From positions 1 through 64,000 of the forward strand of contig NZ_WTVS01000013.1 of NCBI RefSeq assembly GCF_012911005.2: a DNA stretch of 64,000 nt, read 5' to 3'. The stretch's first letter is position 1; every line of letters begins with the position of its first letter. Below, piece after piece: positions 1 through 8,469 of this stretch. Source of the DNA: Aromatoleum toluolicum (lineage in GTDB: Bacteria; Pseudomonadota; Gammaproteobacteria; Burkholderiales; Rhodocyclaceae). The notes under the pieces were generated by a model. It saw nothing but the letters and a program-made list of their open reading frames with translations. It did not search any database and was not told where the DNA came from. The translations under genes were made by a program, and so were the position numbers.

Positions 1-75
1 GGGGATGGGTGGACGCCAACGCGCCAGGAAGCAACCCATCCCCATCCTGTCCTTCCCCTTGAAGGGGGAGGAACC
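1..75. repeat. Intergenic palindromic repeat at left window edge
   Basis: Bases 1-10 (GGGGATGGGT) are the exact reverse complement of bases 34-43. A second hairpin lies at 50-72, with arms TCCTTCCCCTT and AAGGGGGAGGA that pair apart from one G-T. Runs of CCCC...TTGAAGGGGG between genes resemble short dispersed intergenic repeats of proteobacteria; that is recollection, not a search. The element may extend left of the window. The rest of 76-141 shows no gene. Confidence 0.5.
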
Positions 76-141
76 TGCTCATTGGCGCCTAATACTCTCG
101 AAGACAAGCTCAGGGCGAACGCTTGTATTCGATTTGCGGCC

Positions 142-1074
142 TTAATAGCTTGTCGCCCCCTGAGCGATGGCGACGATATATACCGCGTACAGCGCGAGCA
201 GCACGACGCCCCGTCGCCGGCTGATGAAGCCGTTGCGGGGCGGCCACGTCACGCCGAGGGCGATCAGGCCGCAGACGAGCGCGACGGCGACCTCGCGCCA
301 GTCGGCATGGATCGGGTGAATGATCGCCGCGACCGCGACGATGAGCAGTCCGTTGAAGATGTTGCTGCCGAGAATCGTGCCCAGGCTCACTTCGTCGTGG
401 CCGCGCAGTTTGGCGATGACGGTGGTCGCGAGTTCCGGCGTGGACGTGCCGATGGCAACCAGCGTCGCCCCGATGATGAATTCGTCGATGCCATAGGTGG
501 CTGCGATGCCCTTCGCGGCGACCACGATGAAATTCCCCGCCAGGACAAGGAATCCCAGGCCGACGACGCCGAATGCGAGCGCCGCCCCGACACGCGGGGT
601 GCCCAGAACCGCCTCGGCCGCGCTGCGCTGGCGTCGCGCTTCCACCACGGCCGCAGTCAGCCAGGCGGCAAAGAGCGCCAGCAGCAGCACGCCGTCGATC
701 CGCGATAGTACGCCGTCGAGAAACAGCACGCCGGTGATCACGGGCACGAGCAGCGCGACGGGAAAGTCGCGCTTGACGCTGTCGCGCGGACTCTGGATGC
801 CGGCAATCACCAGCGCCAGCGCGAGTACCAGCGCGACGTTCACGACGTTGCTGCCGAGTGCGTCGCCGAGCGCGATCTCGGGTGTCCCGTTGAGCGCCGA
901 GTTCACCGACACCGACAGCTCCGGGCTGGACGTGGCAAACGCTGCCACGGTCGCACCGATGATGCCGGGCGAGATGCGCGCCCAGTGCGCGAGGCCCACG
1001 GCACCGCGAACGAACAGCTCGCCGCCGATGCCCGCGGCAACGACGCCCGCGAGCAGGCCCAGATAGTCGTTCAT
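142..1074 (-). CDS. Calcium/sodium antiporter, YrbG family
   Basis: A 310-residue inner-membrane protein of the K+-dependent Na+/Ca2+ exchanger type. It shows the two inverted halves of the family: an alpha-1 region with ATSSPELSVS near residues 40-50 and an alpha-2 region with GTSTPELATT near residue 215, each followed by a GSN motif (ALGSNVVN and ILGSNIFN). About ten hydrophobic segments are visible. The start is the ATG at 1074, giving MNDYLGLLAG; a longer in-frame reading upstream has no exchanger features and overlaps the next gene. Family members exchange cytoplasmic Ca2+ for Na+ or H+; the ion used here is inferred from the family only. Confidence 0.9.
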   Translation of the reverse strand: MNDYLGLLAGVVAAGIGGELFVRGAVGLAHWARISPGIIGATVAAFATSSPELSVSVNSALNGTPEIALGDALGSNVVNVALVLALALVIAGIQSPRDSVKRDFPVALLVPVITGVLFLDGVLSRIDGVLLLALFAAWLTAAVVEARRQRSAAEAVLGTPRVGAALAFGVVGLGFLVLAGNFIVVAAKGIAATYGIDEFIIGATLVAIGTSTPELATTVIAKLRGHDEVSLGTILGSNIFNGLLIVAVAAIIHPIHADWREVAVALVCGLIALGVTWPPRNGFISRRRGVVLLALYAVYIVAIAQGATSY

Positions 1075-1120
1075 CGAATTGCCGCCCAGGTCATGGGCGC
1101 CAAGATACCGGAATCGGCTG

Positions 1121-1543
1121 CTAATCGGCGAGGTCGAACTGCGGGTTCCACACCACTTCCCACAGGTGCCCGTCCGGATCGGCGAAATAGCCCGCGTAAC
1201 CGCCCCAGAACGTGTCGCCGGACGGCTTGACGATGCGCGCGCCGGCCTGCCGGGCCTGGGACATGACCGCATCGACGTCCTGCTTCGATGCAACGTTGTG
1301 CCCCAGCGAGCATTCAGTCGAGGACGGGGCTCCGAGGGGCAGTCCCGTATCGTGTGCGAGACTGCTCCGTGGCCAGAGCGCCAGCTTGACGCCGTGCTGG
1401 AGGTCGAAGAATGCGACGGCGCCATGTTCGAACTCGGTGCCGATGACGCCCTGTGTGGGAAGGCCGAGGCCGTCGCGGTAGAAGCGCACGGCGCGCTCGA
1501 GGTCGTCCACCGCAAGGGTCAGGACTGTCAGTCTCGGCTTCAT
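1121..1543 (-). CDS. VOC-family (glyoxalase/bleomycin-resistance fold) protein
   Basis: A 140-residue single-domain protein with paired beta-alpha-beta-beta-beta modules of the vicinal-oxygen-chelate superfamily. The N-terminal strand and helix read LAVDDLERAVRFYRDGLGL, and the end carries YFADPDGHLWEVVWNP with the usual metal-ligand Glu. The N-terminal strand lacks the His that metal-binding members place there, so metal chemistry is uncertain. The family covers glyoxalases, dioxygenases and drug-binding proteins, and the substrate cannot be read from the sequence. It is upstream of and co-directional with the antiporter gene, 46 bp away. Confidence 0.82.
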   Translation of the reverse strand: MKPRLTVLTLAVDDLERAVRFYRDGLGLPTQGVIGTEFEHGAVAFFDLQHGVKLALWPRSSLAHDTGLPLGAPSSTECSLGHNVASKQDVDAVMSQARQAGARIVKPSGDTFWGGYAGYFADPDGHLWEVVWNPQFDLAD

Positions 1544-1583
1544 GCTTCCCTCCCGATGTGTTGCCGCGTTGCCGGACGCAGGC

Positions 1584-2366
1584 TCAGCGCGTGGCCCCCT
1601 TGTCCCGGATCAGTTCGGCGACGTGCTTGCCTTCCGCGGTGTCGAGCCTGCTCGCGAGCGCTAGCGCGGTTTCGCCTTTGCGGGTGCTTGTGAGGACGTC
1701 CGCTCCGTGTTCGACCAGCAGTCGGGCGATGTCCGCGACCCCGCCCGACAGCGACAGCAGGAGTGGCGTGTTGCCCAGCGGATCGCGCAGGTTGACCTGT
1801 GCGCCGCGGATGATGAGCGCCTCGGCAATGCTGCGGTAGCCCTCGGTCGGTTTGCCGCAGGCGACGAGGAGGGGGGTGAGGCCCAGGCGGTCGCGCGCGT
1901 TCACGTCCGCGCCGGCGTTCACGAGGATGCTGGCGATCACGGTGAAGCCGCTCTTCAGGGCGAAGAGCAGTGGCGGCGTGCCGTCGACGTCGATGCCGTG
2001 GATGCTGAATTTCGCGCGCACGAAGAGGTCGATGAGTTGGCGATCGCCGGCGCGCAAAGCGGCGATGAATGCCTCGCGGTCGACGGTGATGCCGCGTTCT
2101 GCGAGTTCGCGGACCGCATGTTCGCGCCGCTCCGCCTGGCGAAAGGTCTCCAGTTCGCGGAATTCGCGCAGCGTGATGATGTCCGCCAGTACCAAGGGCG
2201 GGAAGCCCTGTCGGCCGCCGCGCTTGTCGATGAGGAGATCACTGAAGTAGTCGTGGATCTCGGGCGTGTCCCACAGGAACTCGATGCGCGTGAGGATGCG
2301 GTCGAATTTTTCTTCGAGATGGATCGGATACTTGTCGCCAAGGCACTCGAAGAGAGGGTGCTTCAT
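1584..2366 (-). CDS. Ankyrin-repeat protein
   Basis: A 260-residue protein starting at the ATG at 2366 (MKHPLFECLG). Residues 1-100 form a charged, non-repeat N-terminal region that I do not recognise (DRILTRIEFLWDTPEIHDYF). From about residue 120 there are four ankyrin repeats, recognisable by DVDGTPPLLFALKSG, GADVNARDRLGLTPLLVA, GAQVNLRDPLGNTPLLLSL and GADVLTSTRKGETALALA. Ankyrin repeats mediate protein-protein contacts. There is no signal peptide, so it is probably cytoplasmic. The partner is unknown. It follows mfd on the same strand after a 174-bp gap. Confidence 0.85.
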   Translation of the reverse strand: MKHPLFECLGDKYPIHLEEKFDRILTRIEFLWDTPEIHDYFSDLLIDKRGGRQGFPPLVLADIITLREFRELETFRQAERREHAVRELAERGITVDREAFIAALRAGDRQLIDLFVRAKFSIHGIDVDGTPPLLFALKSGFTVIASILVNAGADVNARDRLGLTPLLVACGKPTEGYRSIAEALIIRGAQVNLRDPLGNTPLLLSLSGGVADIARLLVEHGADVLTSTRKGETALALASRLDTAEGKHVAELIRDKGATR

Positions 2367-2540
2367 CGATGTGATTCCCGTCGTCGGGCGAACGCCGGAA
2401 TGGCGCACCCGTTTCTTCGCAAACGATTCCTATTCTTGCATGATCGAGCCCATTTTGGGGACTCGGGCGGGGCGGACGCGACATGGCCCCGTACCGTGTC
2501 GCCGCAACGCTGAGGTCGGCGTGGCGGCGCGACGTTTCCC

Positions 2541-5500
2541 TCAGGCCCTCACCGCGTCGAGCAGTTCCCTGACGCCCTGCACGCGCTGTTTCAGATTGGG
2601 CAGGCTGGCCTTGCGGATCAGGCGGTCGGGGCCGGACATCTTGGTGTTGCGGTCCTTCTGGATCAGCATGATGACCTTGGCCGGATCGATCGGTGGGTTG
2701 GGGCCGAACTGGACGCTGATCTGCGCGTCGCTGGCGTCGAGCTTGGCGACGCCGTAGGGTTTCACGAGCAGGCGCAGGCGGTGCGATTCGATCAGGGCCT
2801 GGGTCTGCAGCGGCAATTCGCCGAAGCGGTCGATCAGCTCCTCCTGCAGGCTGCGCAGTTCGTCGTCCGCGTCGCAGTTCGCCAGGCGCTTGTAGAGCGT
2901 CAGACGCTCCTGCACGTCGGGGCAGTAGTCGCTCGGCAGCAGCGCGGGCGTGTGCAGGTTGATCTCGGACACGACCTCCAGCGGCTGGCTGAGATCGGGT
3001 TCCTTGCCCGCCTGCAGGTCGCGCACGGCGCGCTTGAGCATCTCGGTGTACAGGCTGAAGCCGACCTGCTGGATCTCGCCGGACTGATTCTCGCCCAGCA
3101 CCTCGCCCGCGCCGCGGATCTCCAGGTCGTGCATTGCGAGGTAGAAGCCGGAACCGAGCTCCTCCATCATCGTGATCGCCTCGAGTCGCTTCTGCGCCAG
3201 TGCCGTCGGCTTGGCGTGGGCGTCCGTCAGCATGTAGGCGTAGGCCTGATGGTGGCTGCGTCCGACGCGGCCGCGCAGCTGGTGGAGCTGGGCGAGGCCG
3301 AAGCGGTCGGCGCGGTTGATGATGATGGTGTTGGCGGTCGGGATGTTGATGCCGGTCTCGATGATGGTCGTGCACAGCAGCAGGTTCGCGCGCTGCGACG
3401 TGAAGTCGCGCATCACGCGCTCGAGTTCGCGCTCGGGCAGCTGGCCGTGGCCGACTACGATGCGTGCCTCGGGCACCAGTTCGGCGAGGTCGTCGCGCAC
3501 GTTCTCGATCGTATCGACCTCGTTGTGCAGGAAATACACCTGGCCGCCGCGTTTGAATTCGCGCAGCACCGCCTCGCGCACGATGCCCTTGCTGTGGCGC
3601 TGCACGAAGGTCTTGATCGCGAGCCGCTTCTGCGGCGCGGTGGCGATCACCGAGAACTCGCGCAGGCCTTCGAGCGCGAGCCCCAGCGTGCGCGGAATCG
3701 GCGTCGCGGTCAGGGTCAGGATGTCGATTTCGCTGCGCAGCGCCTTCAGCGCCTCCTTCTGGCGCACGCCGAAGCGGTGCTCCTCGTCGATGATGACGAG
3801 GCCGAGGCGCTTGAAGACGACGTCCTTCTGCAGCAGGCGGTGGGTGCCGATGATGATGTCGACCTTGCCGTCGGCGAGCTGCTTCAGTGCTTCGGCCTGT
3901 TCCTTGGCGCTCTTGAAGCGCGACAGCTCGGCGATGCGGATCGGGAAGTCGGCGAAGCGGTCGGCGAAGGTCTGGTAGTGCTGCTCGGCCAGCAGCGTGG
4001 TCGGCGTCAGGACGACGACCTGCTTGCCGTCGGCCACCGCGATGAAGGCCGCGCGCAGTGCGACCTCGGTCTTGCCGAAGCCGACGTCGCCGCATACGAG
4101 GCGGTCCATCGGTCGGCCGGATTTCATGTCGGCGATGACGGCGTCGATCGCGCCCTGCTGGTCGGGCGTGGTTTCGAAGCCGAAGCCCTCGGCAAAGGCG
4201 TCGAGGTCGTGCTGCTTGAAGTCGAAGCGGTGGCCGGGCCGCGCCGCGCGCTGCGCGTACAGGGCCAGCAGTTCGGCCGCGGTGTCGCGCACCTGCATGG
4301 CGGCCTTGCGCTTGGCCTTGTCCCACTGGCCGGAGCCGAGGCGGTGCAGTTCGACGGCCTCCGGGTCGGCGCCGGCGTAGCGCGAAATCACGTGCAACTG
4401 GGCGACCGGCACGTAGAGCTTGTCGCCGTTGGCGTATTCGAGGTGGAGAAACTCGGTCTGCCCCTCGCCGAGATCCATGTGGATCAGGCCGAGGTAACGG
4501 CCGATGCCGTGCGATTCGTGCACGACCGGGTCGCCCGGCTTGAGCTCGGAGAGGTCGCGCAGCCAGCCCTCCATCGTCGCCGCCTTGCGCGTGTCGCGGC
4601 GGGCGCGCGTGCGCGTGGTGGCGGCGTACAGCTCGGATTCGGTGACGATCGCGATCTTCGCGTCGGGCAGCAGGAAGCCGGTGGCGAGCGGTCCCACGCC
4701 CAGCGTGAGGGGCTCGCCGGATGCGAGAAAGCTCGCGAAGTCGGCGCTCGCCGCGGGTTTCAGCCCGTACTCGGCGAAGAATTCCGACATCGTCTCGCGC
4801 CGGCCCGGGGCATCGGCCAGCACCAGCACCCGCCTGCCGGCCCCGGCCCACTCACCTTCGAGGAAGGCCTTGAAGCGATGCAGTGGATCGGTCGCCTTGC
4901 GCTCCACGGACAGGTCGGGGAGCTGCGCCGCCGCGGCGGCGGTGTCGGCGCCGGCATCCGGTGCGGCGATGTGGATGCGCGGGCGTTCCTTGAGCGCGGT
5001 ATAGAAGGACTCCTGTCCGAGGAACAGCGCTTCCGGCGGCAGCACCGGGCGCGTACGGTCGCCCTTGAGGAAGTCGTAACGGGTGCGGGTGTCGCGCCAG
5101 AACTCGTCGATCGCTGTCGGAACGTCGCGGTGCAGGACCACCGCGGCATCGGCCGGCAGGTAGTCGAACAGGGTTGCCGTGTCGTCGAAGAACAGCGGCA
5201 GGAAGTATTCGATGCCCGCCGGCGCGATGCCGTTCGACACGTCCTTGTACAGCGACACGCGCGAGGGGTCGCCCTCGAAGGTTTCGCGGAAGCGGCTGCG
5301 GAAGTGCGTGCGCCCCTTCTCGTCCATCGGGAACTCGCGTGCCGGCAGCATGCGGATCTCCGGCACGGGGTAGACGGTGCGCTGCGTGTCCGGATCGAAG
5401 GTCTTGATGCTCTCGACCTCGTCGTCGAAGAGGTCGATGCGGAAGGGCAGGGCCGCGCCCATCGGATAGAGGTCTACGAGGCCGCCGCGGACCGAGAACT

Positions 5501-6002
5501 CGCCGGGGCTGACCACCTGCGTGACGTGGGTGTAGCCGGCCGTCGCCATCTGCTTGCGCAGCTGGTCGACGTCCAGCTTCGCGCCCTGCTTCAGGAAGAA
5601 AGTGTAGGCCGCGAGGAAGGCGGGCGGTGCCATGCGATACAGCGCCGTCGAGGCCGGCACGAGGACGATGTCGGCCTCGCCGCGGCTCACGGCGTACAGC
5701 GTCGACAGGCGCTCGGAGATCAGATCCTGGTGCGGCGAGAAGCTCTCGTAGGGCAGCGTTTCCCAGTCCGGTAGCAGGTGCGTGCGCAGGCCCGGCGCGA
5801 TCCATGCGATCTCCTCCTGCAGCCGCTGGGCGTCGAGCGGATTGGCCGTCACCAGCAGGAGACAGCGCCCGCGCGACGCGAGCTGGGCGACCGCGACCGC
5901 GTCGGCGGAGCCGGCAAGGGCGGGGAGGTCGAGGCGTGCGCCGGGTTTCGGGAAGGCGAGGGAGGCGAGTTGCGGAATCAGGGCGTCGAGCGGTCGGGAC
6001 AT
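2541..6002 (-). CDS. mfd: Transcription-repair coupling factor Mfd
   Basis: An 1153-residue DNA translocase that removes RNA polymerase stalled at lesions and recruits UvrA/UvrB. The order is standard: a UvrB-like N-terminal module (about residues 15-300), the RNA-polymerase-interaction region near residue 490 (GDPVVHESHGIGRYLGL), then superfamily-2 helicase motifs with Walker A GDVGFGKTEVA near 637, DEEH near 737 and TATPIPRTL. The C-terminal TRCF domain contains NLHTPALLPSDYCPD. Length and motifs are normal for the family. It is read leftwards as a stand-alone gene; the ATG at 6002 gives MSRPLDALIP. Confidence 0.98.
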   Translation of the reverse strand: MSRPLDALIPQLASLAFPKPGARLDLPALAGSADAVAVAQLASRGRCLLLVTANPLDAQRLQEEIAWIAPGLRTHLLPDWETLPYESFSPHQDLISERLSTLYAVSRGEADIVLVPASTALYRMAPPAFLAAYTFFLKQGAKLDVDQLRKQMATAGYTHVTQVVSPGEFSVRGGLVDLYPMGAALPFRIDLFDDEVESIKTFDPDTQRTVYPVPEIRMLPAREFPMDEKGRTHFRSRFRETFEGDPSRVSLYKDVSNGIAPAGIEYFLPLFFDDTATLFDYLPADAAVVLHRDVPTAIDEFWRDTRTRYDFLKGDRTRPVLPPEALFLGQESFYTALKERPRIHIAAPDAGADTAAAAAQLPDLSVERKATDPLHRFKAFLEGEWAGAGRRVLVLADAPGRRETMSEFFAEYGLKPAASADFASFLASGEPLTLGVGPLATGFLLPDAKIAIVTESELYAATTRTRARRDTRKAATMEGWLRDLSELKPGDPVVHESHGIGRYLGLIHMDLGEGQTEFLHLEYANGDKLYVPVAQLHVISRYAGADPEAVELHRLGSGQWDKAKRKAAMQVRDTAAELLALYAQRAARPGHRFDFKQHDLDAFAEGFGFETTPDQQGAIDAVIADMKSGRPMDRLVCGDVGFGKTEVALRAAFIAVADGKQVVVLTPTTLLAEQHYQTFADRFADFPIRIAELSRFKSAKEQAEALKQLADGKVDIIIGTHRLLQKDVVFKRLGLVIIDEEHRFGVRQKEALKALRSEIDILTLTATPIPRTLGLALEGLREFSVIATAPQKRLAIKTFVQRHSKGIVREAVLREFKRGGQVYFLHNEVDTIENVRDDLAELVPEARIVVGHGQLPERELERVMRDFTSQRANLLLCTTIIETGINIPTANTIIINRADRFGLAQLHQLRGRVGRSHHQAYAYMLTDAHAKPTALAQKRLEAITMMEELGSGFYLAMHDLEIRGAGEVLGENQSGEIQQVGFSLYTEMLKRAVRDLQAGKEPDLSQPLEVVSEINLHTPALLPSDYCPDVQERLTLYKRLANCDADDELRSLQEELIDRFGELPLQTQALIESHRLRLLVKPYGVAKLDASDAQISVQFGPNPPIDPAKVIMLIQKDRNTKMSGPDRLIRKASLPNLKQRVQGVRELLDAVRA

Positions 6003-6063
6003 CGGGCTGTTGCGGCCGGGCCGCTAACGGACGGGTGGGGAAAGGGGGCAATCGAGGAACGAA

Positions 6064-6801
6064 TTATAGGGGATGCGCCGGTGGCGATTGGTCCGCAGTT
6101 CCTCCGGGTGCCGATCCGGCGGCGGTGCCGTCGTGGATGCGTTGCTCGGCGGGTCCGGGCACGGGCAGCTTCTCCCGCAGCCACGCCGCGGCGAGTTCAC
6201 CGAAACGTTCGATGGCTCCCGGTTCGCGGAATTCGTCCGACGCTCCGTCGAGCACGTGCCAGTCGTGCGGGCAGCGCAGGTGTTCGCAGGCCTGGCGGAT
6301 CATCCCGGCCTGCGGGTCGTCGCTGCCGACCACCATGCGCAGCGGCACGGCAAGGGTGTTGAGCGGCATCAGGCCGGCGAGGTCGGGCCGGCCGGCGCGG
6401 CAGACGATCGCCGACACCCTGTCGCCCGCCTTCCATCCGGCGCGGATCGCGGCGCCGCTCGCGGTGTCGGAGGAGACCAATCCCACCCCCAGTCCGGCCA
6501 GCGGCGGCTGGTGGCCGACCCAGTCGAGCACGGCCACCACCCGGTTGGCCATCTGCGGCACGTTGAAGCGGGCGTCCGGGTCGCGCGCTTCCTCGTAGGC
6601 GGTGAGCAGGTTGATCAGCAGCGTCGCGAAGCCGGCACGCTGCAGTTCGCGCGCCACGCGCAGGTCGCGCGACTGGGCGAACGGGCTGCCGGCCGGCCGC
6701 AGCACCACGGCAAGGCCATCGACGTCGGGCGCATGCACGAGCTCGCCGCTGAGCCAGATGTGCTCGAAGGGAATACTGATGTCCGTCGTTCGCAGTTTCA
6801 C
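6064..6801 (-). CDS. Alpha/beta-hydrolase-fold protein with substituted catalytic residues
   Basis: A 245-residue protein that looks like the small dienelactone-hydrolase-like family often annotated alpha/beta hydrolase. Shared landmarks are RAGFATLLINLLTAYEE, the RAGRPDLAG segment and the C-terminal EPGAIERFGELAAAWL. Three expected active-site features are altered. The usual HGSGSS loop reads RPAGSP, the nucleophile elbow GASTG reads SSDTA with Asp112 at the Ser position, and the catalytic His position (GATH in relatives) is Asp189. The acidic residue near 161 is kept. The start is a GTG at 6801, 17 bp after the radical SAM gene, giving MKLRTTDISI. It may be a non-catalytic binding protein. 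The family comparison is from memory. Confidence 0.7.
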   Translation of the reverse strand: MKLRTTDISIPFEHIWLSGELVHAPDVDGLAVVLRPAGSPFAQSRDLRVARELQRAGFATLLINLLTAYEEARDPDARFNVPQMANRVVAVLDWVGHQPPLAGLGVGLVSSDTASGAAIRAGWKAGDRVSAIVCRAGRPDLAGLMPLNTLAVPLRMVVGSDDPQAGMIRQACEHLRCPHDWHVLDGASDEFREPGAIERFGELAAAWLREKLPVPGPAEQRIHDGTAAGSAPGGTADQSPPAHPL

Positions 6802-6818
6802 GATGTGGCGGTTCCGCG

Positions 6819-7910
6819 TCAGGGCTTCGCGTGCGCCGCGGGCTGCCGATGGATGGCGACCGGGATGCGGCGCGAACCGAAGGGCGAAGAGAAATGGCCG
6901 AAGCGGCCGGCGAGTGCGGTGCCGCACTTGCGGCAGGCGCCCGTGTCGTCGAGCGCGTAGTCGAGGATTTCGTACCAGTCGCGTTCGATCAGCGCGGCGC
7001 CGCAATGCGTGCAACGCGTGATGCCACCCTCGCGGTCATGCACGTTTCCGGTGTACACATGCTTCAGCCCCTCCGCGAGCGCGATGCGGCGCGAACGCGT
7101 CAGCGTTGCCGGCGGAGTCGGCGGAAGGTCGGTGAGCTTGAAGTCGGGATGGAAGGCGGTGAAGTGCAGGGGCACTTCAGTGCCCAGCTCCTTCGCGACC
7201 CACTGCGACAGCGCGCGGACCTCGTCCTCCGAGTCGTTGAGCCCCGGGATCAGCAGCGTCGTGATCTCCACCCACACGTCGCTCTCGTGCACCAGCCACT
7301 TGAGCGTATCGAGCACCGGCTGCAGGTGCGCGCCGCATTCCCTGACGTAAAACTCGTCCGTGAACGCCTTGAGGTCGACGTTGGCAGCGTCCATGTGGGC
7401 GTAGAACTCGGCGCGCGCGAGTTCGGTGATGTAGCCGGCCGTCACGGCGACTGCCTTCAGGCCCAGCGCATGGCACGCCTTCGCCGTGTCGATCGCATAC
7501 TCGGCAAAGATCACCGGGTCGTTGTAGGTGAACGCCACGCTGCTGCAGCCCCAGTCCGCAGCGGTGCGGGCGATCTCCTCCGGCGAGGCCGCGTCCATCA
7601 GGCGGTCCATGTCGCGCGATTTGGAAATGTCCCAGTTCTGGCAGAACTTGCACGCGAGGTTGCAGCCCGCGGTGCCGAACGAGAACACGCTGGTGCCGGG
7701 GTAGAAGTGGTTGAGCGGTTTCTTCTCGATCGGATCGATGCAGAAGCCCGAGCTTCGTCCATAGGTGGTGAGGACGATCGCGTCGCCTTCGCGCATGCGC
7801 ACGAAGCACGCCCCGCGCTGGTCCGCGTGCAGCCGGCAATATCGCGGGCACAGATCGCACTGGATGCGACCGTCGTCAAGATGATGCCAGTAGCGCGCGG
7901 GGTAGTTCAT
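6819..7910 (-). CDS. amrS: AmmeMemoRadiSam system radical SAM enzyme
   Basis: A 363-residue radical SAM protein of the pyruvate-formate-lyase-activating-enzyme-like group. The iron-sulfur motif CNLACKFC places Cys83, Cys87 and Cys90 as 4Fe-4S ligands. An N-terminal Cys cluster (CDLCPRYC and GACF) precedes it, and a C-terminal zinc-ribbon-like segment (CTHCGAAL and CRKCGTAL) follows. It is the third gene read in a compact cassette with the MEMO-like and AMMECR1-like genes; the gap to the AMMECR1 gene is 1 bp. The co-occurrence of these three families defines the AmmeMemoRadiSam set, whose reaction is not established as far as I know. Confidence 0.95.
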   Translation of the reverse strand: MNYPARYWHHLDDGRIQCDLCPRYCRLHADQRGACFVRMREGDAIVLTTYGRSSGFCIDPIEKKPLNHFYPGTSVFSFGTAGCNLACKFCQNWDISKSRDMDRLMDAASPEEIARTAADWGCSSVAFTYNDPVIFAEYAIDTAKACHALGLKAVAVTAGYITELARAEFYAHMDAANVDLKAFTDEFYVRECGAHLQPVLDTLKWLVHESDVWVEITTLLIPGLNDSEDEVRALSQWVAKELGTEVPLHFTAFHPDFKLTDLPPTPPATLTRSRRIALAEGLKHVYTGNVHDREGGITRCTHCGAALIERDWYEILDYALDDTGACRKCGTALAGRFGHFSSPFGSRRIPVAIHRQPAAHAKP

Positions 7911-7911
7911 T

Positions 7912-8469
7912 TCACGGTTCCTTCCATTTTCGCACCGTATAGGTCGCCGCCATCAGGTTCGGTGCGGGGCGATCCGGTGCGAGGCCGGCCTTCTGCTTGA
8001 GCGCAGCGAGAAACATGCGTGGTTCCGGGAGCTGCTCCCATACCTGCGGCAGGAAGGTCGCGCTGCGACAGCCGGAGAACAGCAGCAGCCCATCGACCCC
8101 GGGGCGTAGCTTGCCGATCAGCTCGTCCTCGCCCGGGAACTCGACGAATTCGGGCGACGACAGCAGTGACACCTCGATGTCGACCTTGTCGAGCTCCTCG
8201 CGCGACATCGGCGGAAATCTCGGATCCCTCGTGGCAGCGCCCACCGCATTGATTACGACATCTTCCCCGAGCGATCGTTGCGGGCGGACGCTGCCGATGC
8301 AGCCGCGCAACTCCCCCCGACGCTTGATCGTCACGAAGGTCGCGCCGCGTTCGGTCAGCCGCGGGTCGGCAGCGGGCGGATCCTTCTCGGCGCCGAGTTC
8401 ATGAGCGATAGCGTGACGCGCGCGGGCAAGCAGGATCTGGCCGAGTTCAGTGTCGGGCGGAAGCGGCAT
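7912..8469 (-). CDS. amrA: AmmeMemoRadiSam system protein A (AMMECR1 domain)
   Basis: A 185-residue AMMECR1-domain protein. The family signature LRGCIGSVRP is present near residue 55, followed by GAATRDPRFPPMSREEL and the IEVSLLS strand. The start is the ATG at 8469, which overlaps the end of the MEMO-like gene by 23 bp; a longer in-frame reading upstream lies wholly inside that gene. AMMECR1 homologues occur from archaea to humans and their biochemical role is unresolved. Overlap with one neighbour and a 1-bp gap to the other imply one transcript and coupled translation. Confidence 0.93.
   Translation of the reverse strand: MPLPPDTELGQILLARARHAIAHELGAEKDPPAADPRLTERGATFVTIKRRGELRGCIGSVRPQRSLGEDVVINAVGAATRDPRFPPMSREELDKVDIEVSLLSSPEFVEFPGEDELIGKLRPGVDGLLLFSGCRSATFLPQVWEQLPEPRMFLAALKQKAGLAPDRPAPNLMAATYTVRKWKEP

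Noticed and set aside
142-1515. A longer antiporter protein starting upstream at 1515
   Set aside because: The extra 147 residues overlap the VOC gene in another frame and are Arg/Ser-rich without a transporter character; the conserved start is at 1074.
2781-5774. A 997-codon open frame on the plus strand opposite mfd
   Set aside because: It is the antisense of mfd, a by-product of high GC at third codon positions. Its translation is compositionally odd (Asp/Val/Gln/Arg-rich), with no motifs or ribosome site.
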